DNA from: Megalobrama amblycephala
Taxonomy: Eukaryota > Chordata > Actinopteri > Cypriniformes > Xenocyprididae
NCBI RefSeq assembly: GCF_018812025.1
Contig: NC_063054.1
Span: forward strand, 24,735,142-24,799,141
Reading direction: 5' to 3'
DNA length: 64,000 bases
The position numbers and the translations under genes are program-made. The notes beneath the pieces are model-generated. The model made no database searches. It was given only the letters and a program-made list of their open reading frames with translations, and was not told the origin of the DNA. The first letter of the stretch is position 1; the number at the start of each line of letters is the position of its first letter. Below are positions 1 to 13,156 of this stretch, one piece after another.

Positions 1-492
1 TCATTTCAGCTCATTACTATCCAATTCTTTTGTCTTCTCAGGTGAGAATGGCCCATTTTTCAGTGGTGATTCACGCCTCCATGCATACTGTGTTTCTTGG
101 CAAAAAGTGTCTTACAAAAACTAAATCAATATATTGTTTTATATAAAGGAGTAGGCAGCATAATTTTTACATAATTCTGAAGCAAAAACTCTAGTTTACA
201 ACCTCCAATACCCAAAAGTCTTGTGAACACAGATTTAATATACTTATTTTGACCTTATTTCAGTGACTTAAGTTTTGTTTTTTCAGTAACCACGCATAAA
301 CATTATTCCTTCAAAAACACAAACATGTACATACATGTTCCTCACATATTATTGTAGCCTAGTTTGTGCTGAATACAGTGTAATGACACTTTTGTCATTT
401 ATATGTTTATGAACAACTGAAAAAAGCACAAATGTCAGAGCATGTCAAAACTTCTCCAGGCCCCAAATCAGCCTCAGACTCCAGAGGGTTAA
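1..492 (+). mobile_element. piggyBac-like MITE, copy A (cut by window start)
   Basis: The 3' part of a repeat that recurs in this window at 27717-29263, 48311-49834, 59205-62151 and, reversed, 60085-61546. It ends in AGACTCCAGAGGG followed by TTAA (489-492), the terminus and target site typical of piggyBac-type transposons. No transposase is seen. The 5' end lies outside the window. Confidence 0.75.
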
Positions 493-1975
493 CGAACTCC
501 TCCTAGAGCTTTTATCAGATCAATGTCATATTTGGTCAGTCTAATCTAAAGGCCTTTGTGACGTTAAATTGCGAAGATCTAGAGTTTTCACTCAAGGGCG
601 TGTCCGTGGCGCCCTGACAAAGTTTGATGTTTTCACCATGAAACAGGAAGTTGTTGTAACTCTAATAAAACATGTGATTTGCAAATCACATGTTTTTTAG
701 AGTCCTGGCCTGAAGACATCTTTATAACAATATTCGGTTACAGTCATAGCGCCACCTGTAGGCAACAGGAAATGACATGTTTTACACTGTGATTAACTCC
801 TCCTAGAGATTTAATCAGATCAATGTCATTTTTGGTCAGCCCAATCTAAAGGCCTTTGTGACGTTAAATTGCGAAGATCTAGAGTTTTCACTGAAGGGCG
901 TGTCCGTGGCGGCATGACAAAGTCTGATGTTTCGCCATGAAAATTTAAGTTGTTGTAACTCAGACAAACAATGTCCGATCTGCCCCAAACTACACATGTT
1001 TTATTAGAATTGTGACCTGAAGACAACTTCATGACAATATTCAGTTACAGTCATAGCGCCACCTGGGGGCAACAGGAAATGACATGTTTTACACTGTGAT
1101 TAACTCCTCATAGAGATTTAACCAGATCAACATCATATGTTGTCAGTCTAATCTTAAGACCTTAGCGATGATAAATATCAAAGATCTTGAGTTTTCGTTG
1201 AAGGGCGTGTCCGTGGCGAACTGACAAATTCTGATGTTTCGTCATTAAAGAGGAAGCTGTTGTAACTCAGGCATACTATGTCTGATCTGCCCCAAACTTC
1301 ACATGAGTGATAAAAGTCCTGGCCTAAAGACATCTATTTGACAATATTCAGTTAGCTATAGCGCCACCTGTTGGCAGCAGGAAGTGTGGCACTTTTACAT
1401 GATTTTGCCATAATTCTCCTGTATTTACTCGCTTACGTGCATGTTGCCCACTGTTCGCTGTTTTCCTGAGGCCAACGGGTGGCGGTGAGCCCGGGTGCGA
1501 GGGCCCTTTCATCGCTGCTTGCAGCTTTAATTATTATTATTCTTCTTCTTCTCCAAAGTAAATCGCGTTTTAGAGGGCCTAAACGTGCTCGAAAACTCAT
1601 GAAACTTTGCACACGCGTCAGAAGTGCTGAAAATTTACGTCTGTTATGGGTTTCGGAATTGGGCGTGGCAAAATGGCTCGATAGTTAATTCACCGTTTTG
1701 TGCATTTTCCAGACGTTGTACTTTAACAAACTCCTCCTAGAGCTTTTATCAGATCAATGTCATATTTGGTCATTATAATCTAAAGGCCTTTGTGACGTTA
1801 AATTGCGAAGATCTACAGTTTTCACTGAAGGGCGTGTCCGTGGCGGCCTGACAAAGTTTGATGTTTCGCCATGAAACAGGAAGTTGTTGTAACTCGGGTA
1901 TACAATGTCGGATCTGCCCCAAACTTCACATGTTTTATTAGTCCTGACCTGAAGACATCTTCATGACAATATTCT
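493..1975. repeat. Unclassified fish repeat with ~300-bp internal units
   Basis: Units that start near CTCCTCCTAGAG recur at about 495, 795, 1103 and 1731, giving a period near 300 bp. Each unit carries the same blocks (AAGGGCGTGTCCGTGGCG, then ATAGCGCCACCTG). A stretch around 1480-1690 with the phrase CATCGCTGCTTGCAGC links it to the repeat at 7920-9296. No credible coding frame was found. The superfamily cannot be named from the sequence. Confidence 0.6.
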
Positions 1976-2188
1976 AGGGCTGGGCGATATATCGCATGCG
2001 ATTCTCACGCGCATTTCGTCAGTAAAGCCGGTTCCCTGATTACCGCTAAATCGCCATCACCTGCTTTCAAATGGAGTGCCTTTTAATAGACAGAGCCGTA
2101 GTTCACGGACAAGCCACGCAAAATCGGGTTCATTATCGAAATCGATTCATCTTCGATATTGAACGCGATTTTGCGTGGCTTGTTACCT
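1974..2188. mobile_element. Foldback (hairpin) repeat, truncated
   Basis: Starts TAGGGCTGGGCGATATATCG. ACAAGCCACGCAAAATCG near 2110 is answered by the inverted CGATTTTGCGTGGCTTGT near 2165, so the centre folds into a hairpin. The outer left arm (1975-2105) has no matching right arm, so the element is truncated after about 2188. The opening phrase is common in cyprinid foldback elements. Confidence 0.5.
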
Positions 2189-5100
2189 ATACCAAACTTG
2201 TGTACAATAATTTTCTTCCAAATACAATAATTTTGAGCTTCTGGTACGATACTTGGACAGTTCCAATCTGGCAACACTGGTGTGCATCCACTGTCTTAAC
2301 CAGCGTAGAAACGACATAGGCCTAGTGCGCATGTACTCTATATTCCATGCCGCCTTGTTGGTATACATCAAGCATATAATGGTTGTATTTATTGATATCA
2401 CGGTTTAATTTGTTTTTACATAAATTTACAGTGTTCTTGTCTTTACCTTTACAGAAATATCACCTACAGCATGCTCAGCAACAGTCCCCGAATTAAATGG
2501 CTATCTAATATTATAACTGAACCAATCTAATAAAATAACGCTTACAACATGAGTTAGAACTATACCGCGTTAATGTCAAATTATGTACATACATGCAGGC
2601 ATTTATATTGTTTTACTATGTTTCAAGCAGAAGTGGTCAAATATCCACTTAATGTTGAAATCTGACTGATTTAAATACTTTTTACTTCTCTATCAGCAAA
2701 ATACAGACAAAGATTTTTGAACTTACCAATATTCCACCACGTTAATGGCTCCCGCGGTAACTGACGAGGTCACATGGTTTTCCTGTCATCAAAGCATGCG
2801 CAAAGTAATGGTTGACTCAAATCATTCTTTTTCGTTGTTTCGACAGAAATGAATTAAGCTGTTTTAAAGTAATCTGGATTTAGTTCAGACTGATTTGAAA
2901 TAACTGTACATCCCTTAAACTGATTAGTTATTTTTCAAAATACTCAAAATACTAAATTTATTTTTATCTAGTGGCGGCGCTACAGCCCCACCAGAAATGT
3001 GCTTAGCACCGGCACAGTCCCCCCAAGGATTTTCTAATGATTTTACTGTTTTTTACTCTGTCACTTTCATTAAAAAGTCATTAAAACCTAAAAAAAAAAA
3101 AAAAAAAAATAAGGGTTAATGTTGTAAATGTGCCTATAAACAATGGTTTTACTGGGGGAGGAGTAACTGCATGTTCAGGTACGGCACGCGCGTTAGGAAT
3201 GGCAATCAAGCGCCTTGTCAACAGCCATCATTGGAGAGCAATGAAATATAAGGCAAAAGACCGCAGACTTTAGACACATCTCGGAATATTTCAGAAGATA
3301 ATAACAGAGATGTTGTTGTCTTCTCTTGTATTGTAATCTGCTATTGGTGAGTAGCTAACCTGATCTTTTGAATATTCATGATATAAACGTAGAATAATAT
3401 AAATTTTAAAGACCCCCTGTGGTGAAAATCAAGTTTTTAATGTTGTTTATATGTCTATGTAGTGTTTTTAATATGCTTTAAGACAAACCATGTGTCAAAT
3501 TCATAAGTCGGCACCATTGCTGAGTATTTTATGTTTTAAATTGCAGTAAACCAAAGACAGTCAAAAACCCGCGGTTTGAAATCATGGGTGTTTGACGTCA
3601 CAGACTACCTTGTAACCAATCATAACAACTAGCCAGCAGGCTTTAGCATATCATTAACTATGACTTCTCTGAAGCAGGAAAGTCTCCAGAGAAGCCAGGT
3701 TATCCCGTTAAATTTTCTGTTGATATGAATGTCAATATAGCTGGTCTATTACGATGTTATGATGTAATATAAGCCTTTCTCCACTGACGTTCTGAGTTGT
3801 TCAAATCATTTGTAAGGATACTGATTGTTAGAAGGCAGCTGTCTGACTCTGAGATAAAAAAACAGGAATGGTGTGTGTAACATTAGCAACACATTATTAG
3901 CTGTTTGATAACGTAGTCAAGCAAAAGGCCATCTATATTAATTCATATTAATTAATGACAGAACCGTCGCAAGGGCTGTGCCAAGTGTGTGAGCGCAAAG
4001 GGGCTCATGCCAAAGTAAAGTGACAGCTGACTTGAAGTAAAGCCAATAAAGTTCATGTTTTTGTCCTTCGAAATATTTTAATACTATAGAACATAGCTAA
4101 AACAACATTGCTCTGAGCGTGTGCGTGTGACCGTGATTTTTGTGCATATGTCAGTCAGTGTGGAATCGCACGTCAAGTTCTGAGAGAGCTGTTCATTCCA
4201 TTATAAATTCTGATTTTGGCTGCCTCTGGAATAGATCAAACCATAGATATTAGCCTACCTGATAAGTTCAAGTAAATACGCTGGAAATCCACGCTCATTC
4301 AAGGATGTGCACTTATTTCATGTACGGAGAAGGCACGGGTGCCTGCAGGATTTCATCTGAATGTTTTTTTTTTTTTGTTTTTTTTTTAAATCTGAACTCC
4401 AAAAAGCAACAAAATTGTCAAACATCCATTTAGCGCATGTTCACAGTGGAAAACAGCTGCTTGTTCTCTCGATACTGTCTGCTAAAACTGAGAAATCGCT
4501 TCAGGCTGGGCCGCATTAATGCACGGGCTTACCTGGGCTTAAGCCCAGGGCCCCGGTGATGCCGGAAAAAAATATAACCGCATTTTATAATGTGATAACT
4601 GTCCCTTTAACATCGCTTTGCTTTTAATACATGTGCAGTCCTGCGCATGAAGTGCATCAAGACGCGCCGTGTCTAGCAGCGAGCAACTCACAATATCAGT
4701 ATCTGGACAACACGGACAAACCCAGTGGCGCTGCCTGTGTGCGTACACTCATAGGGTTCGTTCACACAGAACGCGTTTTTGCTTTGAAAAACGCGAGACG
4801 CAGGCAGTGGAATATGGGAAACCGCTTTTTTTTTTTTTTTTTTAACTGATTTTAACTTGGCTGAACTGAAACAACTGAAACAATTTTAAAGAAGTGGTGC
4901 GGCGTTACACTTCTCGACCGATGTGCTACACTTCACTTACTGAACCCTGCAGGTGTCAGTAGTCCAATAAAAACACAAATCATACAAAAATACAGTTTCT
5001 GAAAACATTCAATGAGGTACTGTACTTAAAATTTTGAAATGTTGAAATTAACAATGAACAATATTTTTATTAACCTTACAGAATCTTATTATAAATTGTT

Positions 5101-5882
5101 ACCATTTCATATAAATTCAGTCATGCTTAAAGATGACCATCTTTAAATATCACAAAGGCCATAGCATTGACATTAGACACATATTGTATGTATGTATACA
5201 TTATTTGCTTCCATTTTACACTTTATTTGCTTCCATTTTAGAACAATGATTATTATTTAAATAAGATTTGTATTGTATTACAGTGATGAAAAAAGAGAAC
5301 AGAAATCTAATGCATTTCTGATTTGTTTATATATGTCTGCTGCATGACGATACAGTTTGCTTTCTCATGACACTAGTTTTAATTATGCAACTTTGCTGCA
5401 TAATGAATCGATAAAAGCGACCAGCTGGATATAAACTAATGCAAATAGATGGTAACAATCATGACATTAAACATTTGGGTCGAACTTGCGTGTGTTTTTG
5501 TCACATTGTTTTAAAGACCAAAGTGCAGGGTAAAAAAGTAATTTTTGCCTTAAAGAATGAATTGATTCTGAACTGCCGAAATGAGTCTTCAGCAATTCCA
5601 GTCTCATTTCCTGTTATAAACCTACATAACAATGTAAAAATTTGCGTCAAGGCAGCCGGTTGCTCACGAACAACATCTATTTTGACCCGCCTTCAAACAC
5701 TGAGACTGGAAGACTGAGACTTCAAAAAGCTGAGACTGGAAGAGTTTGTGTTGTTGACATGTTGACATGACATCTTTATGGTGTGAAAGCAAATCCACTT
5801 TGCATGCACTTCCAAAAGACAAGGACTCACGCTGGAATTGATACAGTAAAACTGACGCCTTTGTTACTGTTTGAATCTGCAT
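2189..5882. other. No gene recognised
   Basis: AT-rich DNA with only short, unconvincing frames. It holds A-runs (about 3091-3109) and T-runs (4365-4388, 4827-4843). A stretch near 3410-3720 reads like a widespread fish repeat, and a small palindrome around GGGCTTAAGCCC lies near 4535. Nothing else could be assigned. Confidence 0.4.
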
Positions 5883-6119
5883 CTCATTTCAGAGGCTGCG
5901 TCCTCCGGAGCTCGCAATTAGGCTGCATGCATCATTAAGGATGTCTTATTTAAGAATAGTAACCATAATAAAATTGATGGTTATTCCTCGTGAGGTTCAA
6001 AATGCTGTTTTTTCTTTCTTGCTTTGCAATCCAACAGTTGTTTTTCTTAAATGAGCCGGCCTCAATGACCTGTACAGCCTTCAAATGTGACCTCCGGAGG
6101 ATGCAGCCTTCGAAATGAG
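5883..6119. mobile_element. Short MITE with terminal inverted repeats
   Basis: The left end CTCATTTCAGAGGCTGCGTC and the right end, read in reverse complement as CTCATTTCGAAGGCTGCATC, are imperfect inverted repeats. Both continue into CTCCGGAG. The element is 237 bp, too short to encode a transposase. No clear target duplication was found, so the superfamily is open. Confidence 0.5.
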
Positions 6120-6664
6120 TAGCCTGTACAAATAGTTCAGACTACGTGCCAATATGTAGTTTATGCAGTGATATTTATATTTTATAACAGACCTATAGGT
6201 TTGGATGTTTTGGTAATGGTATTTATCCATGCAAAAATGTACCCATTAAGCACAGCCAGACTTTTTGCATTTAATGATGTACATCTTAATTGAAATGCTT
6301 TTGACATTTAAAATATAATTAAATATTATTGTGTGAGAGATTAATACCATACCATTATTAATACCATTTTAACATAGCTTCTTGTACTGAAACCAGTATC
6401 CTGTGCAATAAAAATGCCTCAATGTAGTTACGTTAGTAGTTACGTTTACCCTATAAAATCAAGGTCAAGGTTAAAAAATAAATGTCAAGGTGAAGAAAGT
6501 AGTACTCAAAGTCTCATGAAAAACAATAACTTTTCTTGTGCACGAATTACACAAAGCACCATGCTCTCCCTCCCTTTATAATCACTGACTGAAGCTGATT
6601 TCGGCACACTTGTGAAAACTCATTTTGTTCAATGAATCTAAGTGAACAATAAATGATCTCTGTC

Positions 6665-6953
6665 TGTGTCTCTCTCTGTACTTGTTTTGACTATACTTGT
6701 GAGGACCAAATGTCCTCACTTATTTTGTGGAATACTTTCACAACCCACTAGTTAGGACATTTGACTGTTCCTCGCTATTTTAAAAGGCTTATAATTTTAT
6801 TTATTTTTTTTTTATATATTAAATCTAGTGATGGTTACATGTTTCTGTGATGGGTAGGTTTAGGAGTAGGGATTGGGTTAGGTGATAGAAAATATCATTG
6901 ACCCGATTTAAAATCAATGGAAGTCTATGCAATGTCCTCACTAAGACAGAAAT

Positions 6954-7018
<65 letters not shown>
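6665..7018. repeat. Fish repeat ending in a (TG)n microsatellite
   Basis: Phrases such as GAGGACCAAATGTCCTCACT and TGGGTAGGTTTAGGAGTAGG lead into an uninterrupted TG run from about 6960 to 7018. The (AC)n frame read on the other strand is an artefact of the repeat. 6120-6664 before it shows nothing recognisable. Confidence 0.6.
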
Positions 7019-7021
<3 letters not shown>

Positions 7022-7645
7022 CCATTTTTTTTTGATGAACTTATAGAAATATTGAAATGCAAATGAGAACTTCACACTCATTTGAAATTGAACCATGACA
7101 TTATATTTGGACAGGACTACTTTTCAAATGTCATTTGAGTTACAACATACAAGACTCAAATCTTTGTTTTGTTTTGTTTTGTTTTTTCAAAGGAGAGTGT
7201 GTGTTTTCTCGACATGGGTGTTCTAGAAAGTCATGTGGTGTGTTTGCAAACATCATGTACAACGCATGTCTTTAAATTTATTATTTATTGATGTAATTCA
7301 AATTTATTAAAAATCACTTTTTAAGTAAATTTCACTTAATTTTATAAAAGTGGCTGTTTAAAATAAACTTGCATAAGTGAGCAGAAAAATTTAGACATGT
7401 ACCTTACTATTACCTGAGACTGATATTAAAATCGTCTTTGCAGGGATCTGTGATTTGGCTCTATTAATACATTTTTTTTTATTTTTTTTTTCATCTTATA
7501 CCACACATATTAAAATTTAATGAAAGCATGCTTTTGGAGCATAAGACTGGTGCACAAACGATAATTCAGGGAAGCCTAAAAACACATGAAGAGAAGTGTT
7601 AGAATTATACAACATCAGCAATCACAGACATTCTCATTAGACTGG

Positions 7646-7649
<4 letters not shown>

Positions 7650-7734
<85 letters not shown>
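7650..7734. repeat. (AT)n microsatellite
   Basis: A perfect alternating AT tract of about 85 bp. The flanks (7019-7649 and 7735-7919) hold no gene. The phrase with AACTTCACACTCATT occurs near 7070 and again near 8645, a small dispersed repeat. Confidence 0.9.
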
Positions 7735-7738
<4 letters not shown>

Positions 7739-7919
7739 TCTGGAATTTTTATGGAGGTTGTCTGAGAAAAACAGAGACATGGCAGATTAGAATGATATTC
7801 TGCACTCATTTGAAATTGACATGACATTCTATGACATGAAATTCATCTAAATTCATCAAAATCTTATGGATGTGGTTGTTGTGGTTTAATTCAAATAACT
7901 TTGACATAGTCCTTTTATG

Positions 7920-9296
7920 TTTACCCCTTTTAAATGCCTCTTGCCCGCTGTGCAGTTGACCTGAAGCCACCGGGTTGGCAGTGCAACCGGGCTTGGTCCC
8001 GCCATCGCTGCTTGCAGCTATATTTATTGTTATACCTATTGTTTTCTTTAGGATTATTTTTTTTTTCTGAATATTCGGGCACTTTTGGGGCCCTTAACGT
8101 GTTCAAACTCTTGATAATTTGCCCACGGGTCAGAATCCGTGGCCATCAGGGCCGGGCAGAAGCTGGTACCCGGGTGTGGCAGGGGGGCTCGACAGCGCCC
8201 CCTTGAATGGGGTCCGAAAACTTGGTCTATATATCAAACTATATATAAGGTAATTTAACCTACAGTCACCAAACTTGGTACACATGTTGGTCTCATTAAG
8301 CCGGACAACTTTCTAATTTACACTCATTAGCTCCGACCAACAGGAAGTCAGATATTTTAGATTGAATGTGGATTTTTCAAACACACTCTCTCCCCCTCTG
8401 CCCCCGTCCCTCCCTCAGTCTGTCATTCTGTGTCTGTTTGTGAGTGAGGGGGAGGGGAGGGGTGTGTGTGGGTCTCTGTCTGTATAGGTCTCTCTCTCAC
8501 TCACTCTTTATCTCTCCCAGTGTGTGGGTCACTGTGTATGTGTATGTGTTTGTGTATATTGTAGTCTTGACTAGTGGTCTTTAACCCTTTTACCGATTAC
8601 CCATTTACTTGTGAACTTATAAAAATTTTGAACTGCAAATGATAACTTCACACTCATTAGGGCCAAAGCCCTAAGGGCTGAAGGCCCTTTTGTTTTCTTT
8701 AGGATTATTAGGGCCAAAGCCCAAAGGGCTGAAGGCCCTATTGTTTTCTTTAGGATTGTTAGGGCCAAAGGCTGAAGGCCCTATTGTTTTCTTTAGGATT
8801 ATTATTATTTTTTTATTTTTTTTTTTCTAAGGTTTTTGGGGCCCTTAACATGCTCAAAAACTCTTGAAATTTTGCACACGGGTCAGAATCCGCGGCCATT
8901 ACAGCCAGGCAGAAGCTGGTACCCGGGCGTGGCAGGGGGGCTCGACAGCGCCCCCTTGAATGGGGGAATGGGGGAATGGGGTCCGAAAACGTGGTCTATA
9001 TATCAAACACGCTTGCACATACAAGTATAAAACTAGGTACACATATAGACCTCATCGGGCCAAACAACTTTCGTACTCTAAGTTATACGTCACCTCAACA
9101 GGAAGTCAGCTACTATGGGTTGTTTGAAAAACGCATGCTCTGGAATTTGATATACTCCTCCTAAGCAATTAATCCGATCACCACCAAACTCGGCCAACAT
9201 GAAGGCAAGACATTGATGATGAAAAACTGCCAGCGGATTTTTGATATCTCGAACGGTTTGGCCGTGGCGAGGCAACAAATTTATGATCAGTTTAGC
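7920..9296. repeat. Unclassified fish repeat with GGGCC hairpin units
   Basis: Two related blocks (about 8080-8350 and 8830-9130) share CAGAAGCTGGTACCCGGG and CTCGACAGCGCCCCCTTGAA. Between them (about 8658-8810) are three near-tandem units of roughly 50 bp. Each begins AGGGCCAAAG, has an inverted mate GAAGGCCCT, and ends with TTGTTTTCTTTAGGAT. A CT-rich stretch lies at 8395-8520. The same unit type recurs reversed near 58970-59110. No coding frame is credible. Confidence 0.55.
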
Positions 9297-9416
9297 TGAA
9301 CTCACTGTCTGTCCCTAAAGGAGTAGCTAGTCCACCTTTCTCAGTTGTTGGAATTAGTCTAGCATTCTTTCTCAACATTTTGTAATGTCTTTCTGGCACA
9401 ACAATACACTTCAACA

Positions 9417-9813
9417 CTTCCCTGACAGAGCAAAGGTTAACCTAGTTAATACACATCGTAATGTATTCAGTCTTCTCTGGCGAGCAGAGTAGAACCAACT
9501 TGCTAAACACTGTAACAGTTGTAACCTTCCCTGAATTAACAGAGGATGAACCTTCTTCTCTAGCAAAGTAGAGGATGGCTATTCTGTTAACACACCACCT
9601 TCCCTGATTAAACAGAGGACAACACAAATTATTAGCACTTTACACTAATTCTTCCCTGCCTGAACAGAGGATACCCAATTATTAGCATGTGATGCTAATC
9701 TTCCCTGCCTAAACAGAGGATAAACTTCATCTCTAAAAGAAAATTTTTTGAGGATAACTTACTTAACCAAACCCTACAGCTGTCTGTTAACTCTTCTCTG
9801 ACGGCGCAGAAGA
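9417..9813 (-). promoter_or_regulatory. Leader stem-loop array of the LTR element (copy 3)
   Basis: Nine short potential hairpins of the form CCTCTG-loop-CAGRGAAG follow one another between primer site and gag on the minus strand, as in the other two copies. One unit pairs CTCTA with TAGAG instead. The array is described under the findings. Confidence 0.55.
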
Positions 9814-9962
9814 TAAAACATTTGTACTGGTCTTAAAGGTTCTTTTGGATAGAGTATCACTCACCAACCCTTGGGTGTACAGGAAAATTCAGCCTGGATC
9901 TTCTTTTGAATCAGATCTTTGTTGTGCTTGAAGTTTTAATCTGGATTGAGGTGAGAAGCTCT

Positions 9963-9980
9963 ATCCGGGTCACGGCACCA
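9963..9980 (-). other. Primer binding site, tRNA-His-like
   Basis: The minus strand reads TGGTGCCGTGACCCGGAT four bases after the LTR ends in AACA. It complements the 3' end of vertebrate tRNA-His at 17 of 18 positions, from the known tRNA sequence. Confidence 0.75.
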
Positions 9981-10266
9981 AAACTGTTGGAAACTTTTTC
10001 CTCATCGAAGCAGAGACCAGGAGACGTTGGGATATCTATCAAGCAGAAGTTACTCTTTATTGAGAAACGCTATGTGTTGCTATAGTCATCCAAGTCTAAC
10101 TAAAGCAGTGTACTTGGTAGTTCATATACATTCAAGGGGGAGGGATACATAGAGTAGGGGTGGAGACAGTCTAAACAAAGCATGCAAATGCAGTGCAGGA
10201 ATCAGCCAATTCCCTACATTTCCCAGCAATGATCTAATCAGCATAACTGTGACATTCAAATGCATA

Positions 10267-11052
10267 CACTGTAAAAAAAAATCCTGTTGTTTCTACGGAA
10301 AAATACCGGCAGCTGTGGTTACCAGAACAATACTGTAAAAATGACATCAAACCGTAAACATACTTACGGAGTTACATGTGAATTTTACATTTTAAATCTG
10401 TTAAATTTACGGTAAAATAATGTATTTCATTAACTGATATAATGTTAATTTACCAACCTAATGAAGTACTAATGTCTGTTTTGTACCTTTATAATACACT
10501 GACAGTCACCAAACACAGTGGTGATGAGAGTCACATGATGAATCAAAGTTCATCACAAGCAGCTTTTCCACAAGCTGAGAAGCACAATACTAACATATAG
10601 AAGGTGCACACAGTGTCATTCACACACACTCTAAACACCATCATGGTAACATGCATGAAATTTTAAAAATGCAATAAACATTAATTTAACAACATTAGAT
10701 GTAACATAAAACCCTAATGTACATAACTGATTAGAAAAAAATGAGAAAAACTAAGAAGAAACAGAGTTATTTCAACGAAAATATATCAAATGTGAAGTAT
10801 CATGCAGGGAATTGTGGGAATGTCAATATACGGTTTTTCACTGTAAATTTTACAATGAATTGTTATTTTTCACTTCCAAAAACTGTGAATTTAACGGTAT
10901 TTTACCGTAAAATTACATTAAATGTACCGTTAGATCTATTACAGTTATTCACCGTATATAGTACGGAAACTTTCTGTAAACCAATCAACAGTTTTTCACC
11001 GCAGCATTTTTACAGTCTTTTACTGTTAAAATCACGGTCATTTTTTACAGTG
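10267..11052. mobile_element. TA-flanked MITE (Tc1/mariner-like)
   Basis: Ends CACTGTAAAAAA and TTTTTTACAGTG, with TA on both sides (10265-10266 and 11053-11054). The unoccupied site is visible in the LTR at 39770-39780 (ATGCATAGGTGC), which proves the insertion and its TA duplication. It is 786 bp and has no transposase. The interior repeats TTTACNGTAAA-like palindromes, so the 104-codon frame at 10741-11055 is probably chance. Confidence 0.8.
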
Positions 11053-11131
11053 TAGGTGCTAATCCAATCAGTCTGACAGTATCGCCCATATCTTTACATT
11101 ATCATAGAGACAAAAGCACTGCTGTATCTTT

Positions 11132-13156
<2,025 letters not shown>

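Larger units (their letters stand above)
9297..11131 (-). mobile_element. Gag-only LTR element, copy 3 (fragment)
   Basis: Minus-strand fragment of the family at 39494-43408: part of the 5' LTR (9985-11131, minus the MITE at 10267-11052), primer site (9963-9980), leader (about 9430-9962) and the first part of gag (9297 to about 9410). It stops inside gag near 9297. The LTR stops near 11131, close to the sequence AAGATACAG. Both ends are therefore truncations, not true termini. Confidence 0.8.

Noticed and set aside
6825..7025. Open frame with a Thr-His run
   Set aside because: It is the translation of a (TG)n microsatellite.
9963..9980. tRNA gene resemblance
   Set aside because: Only the 3' 18 bases of tRNA-His are matched, at the exact position of a primer binding site; there is no cloverleaf.
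10741..11055. 104-codon frame in the TA-flanked MITE
   Set aside because: The element has no transposase signature here; the frame is made of the internal palindromes.
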